This document shows, piece by piece, positions 60,969 to 64,000 of a stretch of DNA of 64,000 bases. This DNA comes from an uncultured Tropicimonas sp. Its GTDB lineage: Bacteria; Pseudomonadota; Alphaproteobacteria; Rhodobacterales; Rhodobacteraceae. A model generated the notes under the pieces. That model worked only from the letters and a program-made list of their open reading frames with translations. It ran no database searches and was not told the origin of the DNA. The translations under genes were made by a program, and so were the position numbers. The DNA lies in the NCBI GenBank assembly GCA_947497945.1, contig CANMIP010000006.1, positions 147,302 through 211,301 of the forward strand, given 5' to 3'. How positions within the stretch are numbered: position 1 is the stretch's first letter; each line of letters starts with the position of its first letter.

Positions 60969-62132
60969 CTATTTGGGTCCGCCGGTGATGCCGGGGCGGG
61001 TCGAGACCACCACCTTGATTGCATCGTCGATCCGTTCCCGGGCATATTTCAACGCCGTTGGCAGATCTTCCAGAGGGAAAGTGTGGGTGTGGATGAGGCT
61101 CGCGTCGAATCGGCCCGCTTCCATGAACGCCATGGCGCGATGCGTGGCGGATTTTCCTTCGCCGCGAATGCCGTAGAGATAGATATTGTTGACCGCGAGA
61201 GCCCCGAGCTTGAAAGAGACAGCGTTCTTGGGGAAAGCCGCGAGGCAGATCTTGCCACCGCGATTTGTCATTTCGACCGCCTGGTTCACGGTGGTTTCCG
61301 AGCCGGCGCAATCGACGACATAATCGGCGCCCTTTCCGGTCAGTTCCCGGACGCGGGCGACGACATCCTCGTTGCGGGCGTCGATGACGTGGTCCGCACC
61401 GAGCTCCCGCCCGATGGCGTTGCGGCTCTCGCGCGTGCCGACAAGGATTACTGGTGCGGCGCCGAGCGCCTTGGCCACGGCCACGGCCAGCAGCCCGATC
61501 GGGCCGGGCCCGATCACGACAACGCTCTCGCCCGCGACCAGCCCGCCCAGCTCGGTCAGCCCGTACATCGAGGTTCCGGCGGTCACGACCAGGGTTGCTT
61601 CCGCGTCGGACATTTCGTCGGGCACGCGGATCAACGTGTTGATATTGTTGACGGCATATTCGGCAAAACCTCCATCGGTGGTGAAGCCGTTGGCGCGGTG
61701 CCCTTTGTCCTTTTCGCCATAGTTCAGCCCGTAATTGTGGCAGGAGGTATACATGCCCATCCGGCAGCGCTTGCATTGGCCGCAACCGGCATGGATCTCC
61801 ACCGTCACGCGGTCGCCCACGGCGAATTCGTCCACGCCCGGCCCGAGGGCTGCGACGGTGCCCATGTATTCATGGCCCGGGGTGTAGTTCTTGTTGAAAG
61901 GCGGGCCGCCCTCGATCAAGGCGGGCGTGCCGTAAGTCAGGATCTCCAGGTCGGTCGCGCAGATTGCCACCGCGTCGATCCGGACAAGCACCTCGGCCCG
62001 GCCGGGAACCGGCAGCGGCTTGTCGGTCAGGGTCAACTGGTCCGGGTCTCCCAATACCCAGGCGCGCATCGTCTCGGGGAGTTCTCCCGCGACGCTTCGC
62101 GGATGATTTTGCTCCGCAGCACTCTTGCCCAT
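60969..62132 (-). CDS. Zinc-dependent medium-chain alcohol/polyol dehydrogenase
   Basis: 387 aa. Catalytic Zn ligands: Cys in AICATDLEIL, His-Glu in TPGHEYMGTV; structural-zinc lobe CGQCKRCRMGMYTSC. Rossmann motif VVVIGPGPIGLLAVAVA. GAGGAGG lies 7-8 bp before ATG 62132. It is first of the minus-strand operon behind the inverted ATTGGTTGACCATT element. It probably oxidises a sugar alcohol or sugar. Confidence 0.93.
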   Translation of the reverse strand: MGKSAAEQNHPRSVAGELPETMRAWVLGDPDQLTLTDKPLPVPGRAEVLVRIDAVAICATDLEILTYGTPALIEGGPPFNKNYTPGHEYMGTVAALGPGVDEFAVGDRVTVEIHAGCGQCKRCRMGMYTSCHNYGLNYGEKDKGHRANGFTTDGGFAEYAVNNINTLIRVPDEMSDAEATLVVTAGTSMYGLTELGGLVAGESVVVIGPGPIGLLAVAVAKALGAAPVILVGTRESRNAIGRELGADHVIDARNEDVVARVRELTGKGADYVVDCAGSETTVNQAVEMTNRGGKICLAAFPKNAVSFKLGALAVNNIYLYGIRGEGKSATHRAMAFMEAGRFDASLIHTHTFPLEDLPTALKYARERIDDAIKVVVSTRPGITGGPK

Positions 62133-62160
62133 GCCGTGTTCCTCCTCTGTGTTGATCTTC

Positions 62161-62174
62161 AATGGTCAACCAAT
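62161..62174 (-). promoter_or_regulatory. Inverted copy of the GntR-type operator
   Basis: AATGGTCAACCAAT on the plus strand, exact reverse complement of the element at 56691-56704. It is 29 bp upstream of the alcohol dehydrogenase ATG, where a repressor would block transcription of the dehydrogenase, lyase and cupin operon. Confidence 0.75.
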
Positions 62175-62283
62175 GTTATGAGTTTTTGAAGTCGGTTTCT
62201 TTATGAAGGCAGGGTTTGAGGGAAATCAACCGCTAATATTGTAATGTTTTGGAGCCATCATCTGCACTCGGAGAAAGTGATCA

Positions 62284-62295
62284 ATGGTTGACCTT
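62284..62295 (+). promoter_or_regulatory. Degenerate third GntR-type element
   Basis: ATGGTTGACCTT keeps TGGTTGACC of the 14-bp element. It lies 108 bp before the start of the AhpD-like gene and 110 bp from the inverted copy, so it could serve that gene or help DNA looping. Confidence 0.45.
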
Positions 62296-62402
62296 TGTTG
62301 CGCTTGGTATCAGCGAAACTGATGCCGACCATCCGGAAGAATGGTTTCAGGAGGGTTTGGGCCTCCGCTAGGCTGTCGCGGTGTGCAAATGGGAGGCGGA
62401 TC

Positions 62403-63059
62403 GTGACGCAGAGATTGACTGGCTTGAGCCATGAAGAGGCGACGGGAACGGCGAGTCTCGTTTTCGAGGCGTCTGACCGGTTCCTGGGGCGAACCGCAAA
62501 TCTCCAGAGGATCCTGGCCACGCATAGCCCCTATCTTGCCCGGTGGTTTGGCGGGCTGGTCGCCGCGGTGCGGCAGCCGGATCTCGGCGCGACGACAGAT
62601 CCCCGGCTTCGCGGGCTTGCCTGTATCAAGACCTCGATGGTGAATGCCTGCGCCTATTGCACGGCGCATACGTCGGTTTTCGGGCAGGGGCTTGGCATCT
62701 CGGATGAGGAGCTGGAGGCCATGATGGATGACAGCTACAAGACCAGCCCTCTCTTCGACGAGCGTGACCGGGCGGCCATCGCATGGTCCGAAGCCATGAC
62801 CCGGAACACCGCGCAGCGGGACGCCGAAACCTGGGAGGCCATGAAGGCCAACTTCACGGAGACCGAGATCGTCGAGATTTCCATGGCTTGTGCCTTGTTC
62901 AACATGATCAACCGGCTGAACGACAGTTTCTGGACCAATCTTGAATCCGAGGAATACAACCAGAAGCAATGGGATGCCGTCAAAGGGGTGTCGATCGAAG
63001 AGATCGAAGCCTTCGCGGGCCGTTTCGCCGAGGTTGGCGAGGCTGAGCGCAACGCCTGA
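62403..63059 (+). CDS. AhpD-like/carboxymuconolactone decarboxylase-family protein
   Basis: 218 aa from GTG 62403 (GGGAGG 7 bp upstream). The AhpD-type redox motif Cys-x-x-Cys-x-x-His is intact: ACAYCTAHTSVFGQG. Such proteins recycle peroxiredoxins or act as lactone decarboxylases. Divergent from the alcohol dehydrogenase operon over a region with two GntR-type elements. The longer frame to 62295 has no Shine-Dalgarno. Confidence 0.85.
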   Translation: MTQRLTGLSHEEATGTASLVFEASDRFLGRTANLQRILATHSPYLARWFGGLVAAVRQPDLGATTDPRLRGLACIKTSMVNACAYCTAHTSVFGQGLGISDEELEAMMDDSYKTSPLFDERDRAAIAWSEAMTRNTAQRDAETWEAMKANFTETEIVEISMACALFNMINRLNDSFWTNLESEEYNQKQWDAVKGVSIEEIEAFAGRFAEVGEAERNA

Positions 63060-63163
63060 GGCGAGGTCTTTCAGCCGTCACCGCGACAGGGCTTCAGGAT
63101 CGTGGCCGACGCGACAGCCGGGCTGCCCGCGGCGCCGACGGCATATTCCACGGAGAATCGAAG

Positions 63164-63571
63164 ATGTATGACAATATTCTCGTGCCCGTTTCCTTTGAGG
63201 CCGGGCGCGACGCCCACGCAGCGATGGAAATCGCGCAGGCCATTCGGCAGGACGGTGGTCGGATAACGCTCCTGCACGTGCTCGAGCACCTGCCCAACTA
63301 TGCCAGCGAGCTCTTGCAGGACGACCACAGGCAGGCCGCGTGCCAATCCATCACCGAGAGGCTCCGGGCGTTCACGGAAGGGGTGGCGGAGGCGGAGGTT
63401 GCCGTTATCGAGGGGCATTCGGCGCGCGCGATCCTGGAATATGCGAAGAACCATCAGAAGGATTGCATCGTCATCACCAGCCATCGCCCCGGCATGCAGG
63501 ACCTGTTCCTTGGGTCAACGGCGGCCAGTGTCGTGCGGCATGCGCAATGCGCGGTGCATGTGGTCCGCTGA
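63164..63571 (+). CDS. Universal stress protein (UspA family)
   Basis: 135 aa. Opens MYDNILVPVSFEAGRDAHAA and ends with the nucleotide-binding-type GMQDLFLGSTAASVVRHAQ followed by CAVHVVR. The GST of the ATP-binding G-2x-G-9x-GST group is there. USP monomers in transporter or catabolic clusters often sense ATP. 105 bp after the AhpD-like gene. Confidence 0.9.
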   Translation: MYDNILVPVSFEAGRDAHAAMEIAQAIRQDGGRITLLHVLEHLPNYASELLQDDHRQAACQSITERLRAFTEGVAEAEVAVIEGHSARAILEYAKNHQKDCIVITSHRPGMQDLFLGSTAASVVRHAQCAVHVVR

Positions 63572-63630
63572 GCCGCATCCGGGCCGGGTGCGGCGGAAGC
63601 GGGGCGCCGGTGTTATGGCGCGCCCGGATC

Positions 63631-63936
63631 TCATCCTCCGTCGGGTTCGAACCCGAGCTGCCGGATCGCCGCGATTGCGCAGGCTTCATCCCTGTCGGAA
63701 CTGTCGCCCGTGATGCCGACAGCCCCGAGGATGTCCCCGTTTCGCTTGATGAGGACGCCGCCGGCCACCGGCACAAGCGAGCCGTTCGCGAGCGCATTCA
63801 TGGCCTGGATGAAGAACGGCTCCCGGTTGGCGCGTTCGAACAGGGCCCGGGAGCCAAGCCCCATCGCGACCGCGCCCCGCGCCTTGCCCTGCGCAATCTC
63901 TGGCCGGAGATTGCTGGTGCCGTCGGGACCGTTCAA
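63631..63936 (-). pseudogene. GlcG/HbpS-family gene lacking its 5' end
   Basis: 101-residue remnant of the GlcG/HbpS (DUF336) family, normally about 135-150 aa. The preserved part begins DGTSNLRPEIAQGKARGA and runs through PVAGGVLIKRNGDILGAVGITG to the normal end. The first third of the family (helix and strand before LRPEIAQGKA) is missing. In frame, only a TTG is available and a TGA stops the frame at 63960-63958. The break coincides with an 18-bp repeated sequence, so the 5' end was probably replaced by foreign or rearranged DNA. Confidence 0.75.
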
Positions 63937-63995
63937 CTCTTGGGGGTCAAGCGGCCTTCAGCAATGGTGTTGGACATCGTTCAACTCTTGGGGGT
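63930..63995 (+). repeat. 18-bp direct repeat at the truncation point
   Basis: CGTTCAACTCTTGGGGGT occurs at 63930-63947 and again at 63978-63995, 48 bp start to start. It begins exactly where similarity of the minus-strand GlcG/HbpS gene is lost. It could be a tandem repeat array, an IS end or a recombination scar; more copies may lie beyond the window. Confidence 0.7.
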
Positions 63996-64000
63996 GCATC

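Noticed and set aside
1..64000. tRNA, rRNA or CRISPR array
   Set aside because: No regularly spaced repeats and no recognisable tRNA or rRNA segment noticed on reading; a tRNA scan would be needed to exclude one fully.
63936..64000. Complete insertion sequence at the right edge
   Set aside because: Only the 18-bp repeat is visible; no transposase frame or inverted ends can be shown in the 60 bp available.

Overview
The window is GC-rich (roughly two thirds G+C by eye) and gene-dense. It looks like the chromosome of an alphaproteobacterium close to Rhodobacterales/Roseobacteraceae. The indicators are the leuC/leuD/leuB arrangement with small membrane-protein genes between, the rsfS-rlmH pair, an envC-like/ctpA pair, the paa epoxidase genes, and several TctABC-type and NMT1-type transport systems. 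No rRNA, tRNA or CRISPR array was recognised. The taxonomic call is an inference from gene content, not from a marker alignment.

Layout. 0-2.5 kb: end of an EnvC-like murein hydrolase activator plus ctpA, closed by a strong terminator. 2.5-6 kb: a CHASE-domain hybrid histidine kinase followed at once by an orphan OpuAC-type binding protein. 6.1-8.5 kb: the glycyl-radical pair yjjW/yjjI. 8.6-18.6 kb: leucine biosynthesis (an IPMDH paralogue, leuB, leuD, leuC) interleaved with a LysR regulator and divergent epimerase, an EEP-family hydrolase, and membrane proteins. 18.9-20.3 kb: rsfS-rlmH flanked by two tiny membrane-peptide ORFs. 20.4-25.2 kb: one minus-strand array coding an NMT1/THI5-type ABC importer followed by a GpgS/MpgP-like pair for glycosylglycerate (compatible solute) synthesis. 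25.4-32.7 kb: DM13 protein, CpdB nucleotidase, NudC, SRPBCC protein, and a divergent PNPOx/MocR pair.

32.8-38.5 kb is a phenylacetyl-CoA epoxidase operon: thiolase, paaABCDE and an extra PaaA/PaaC-like gene. It lies behind a perfect 14-bp palindrome typical of a TetR/PaaR operator. 38.7-48.8 kb is accessory catabolism: a SHOCT protein, a metal amidohydrolase, a LacI regulator with an LLM monooxygenase and a flavin reductase fused to a MarR-like domain, then BKACE, LysR, an enol-lactonase-like hydrolase and a Gfo/Idh oxidoreductase. 49.2-55.1 kb: OsmC, an AEC exporter and a tripartite tricarboxylate transporter operon that also carries a DctP-like protein without signal peptide and two coupled mini-ORFs; a textbook terminator ends it.

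55.1-63.1 kb is a dehydrogenase/aldolase cluster around a FadR-type GntR regulator: Ldh family, two cupins, Gfo/Idh, beta-hydroxyacid dehydrogenase, DapA-like lyase, Zn-alcohol dehydrogenase and an AhpD-like protein. An identical 14-bp element (ATTGGTTGACCATT) sits upstream of the regulator and, inverted, upstream of the alcohol dehydrogenase operon 5.5 kb away; a third, degenerate copy precedes the AhpD-like gene. This looks like an uncharacterised sugar-acid or hydroxyacid catabolic regulon and is the best candidate for a new system here. The last 400 bp hold a GlcG/HbpS-family gene lacking its 5' end next to a duplicated 18-bp sequence, which suggests a rearrangement or mobile-element boundary at the window edge.
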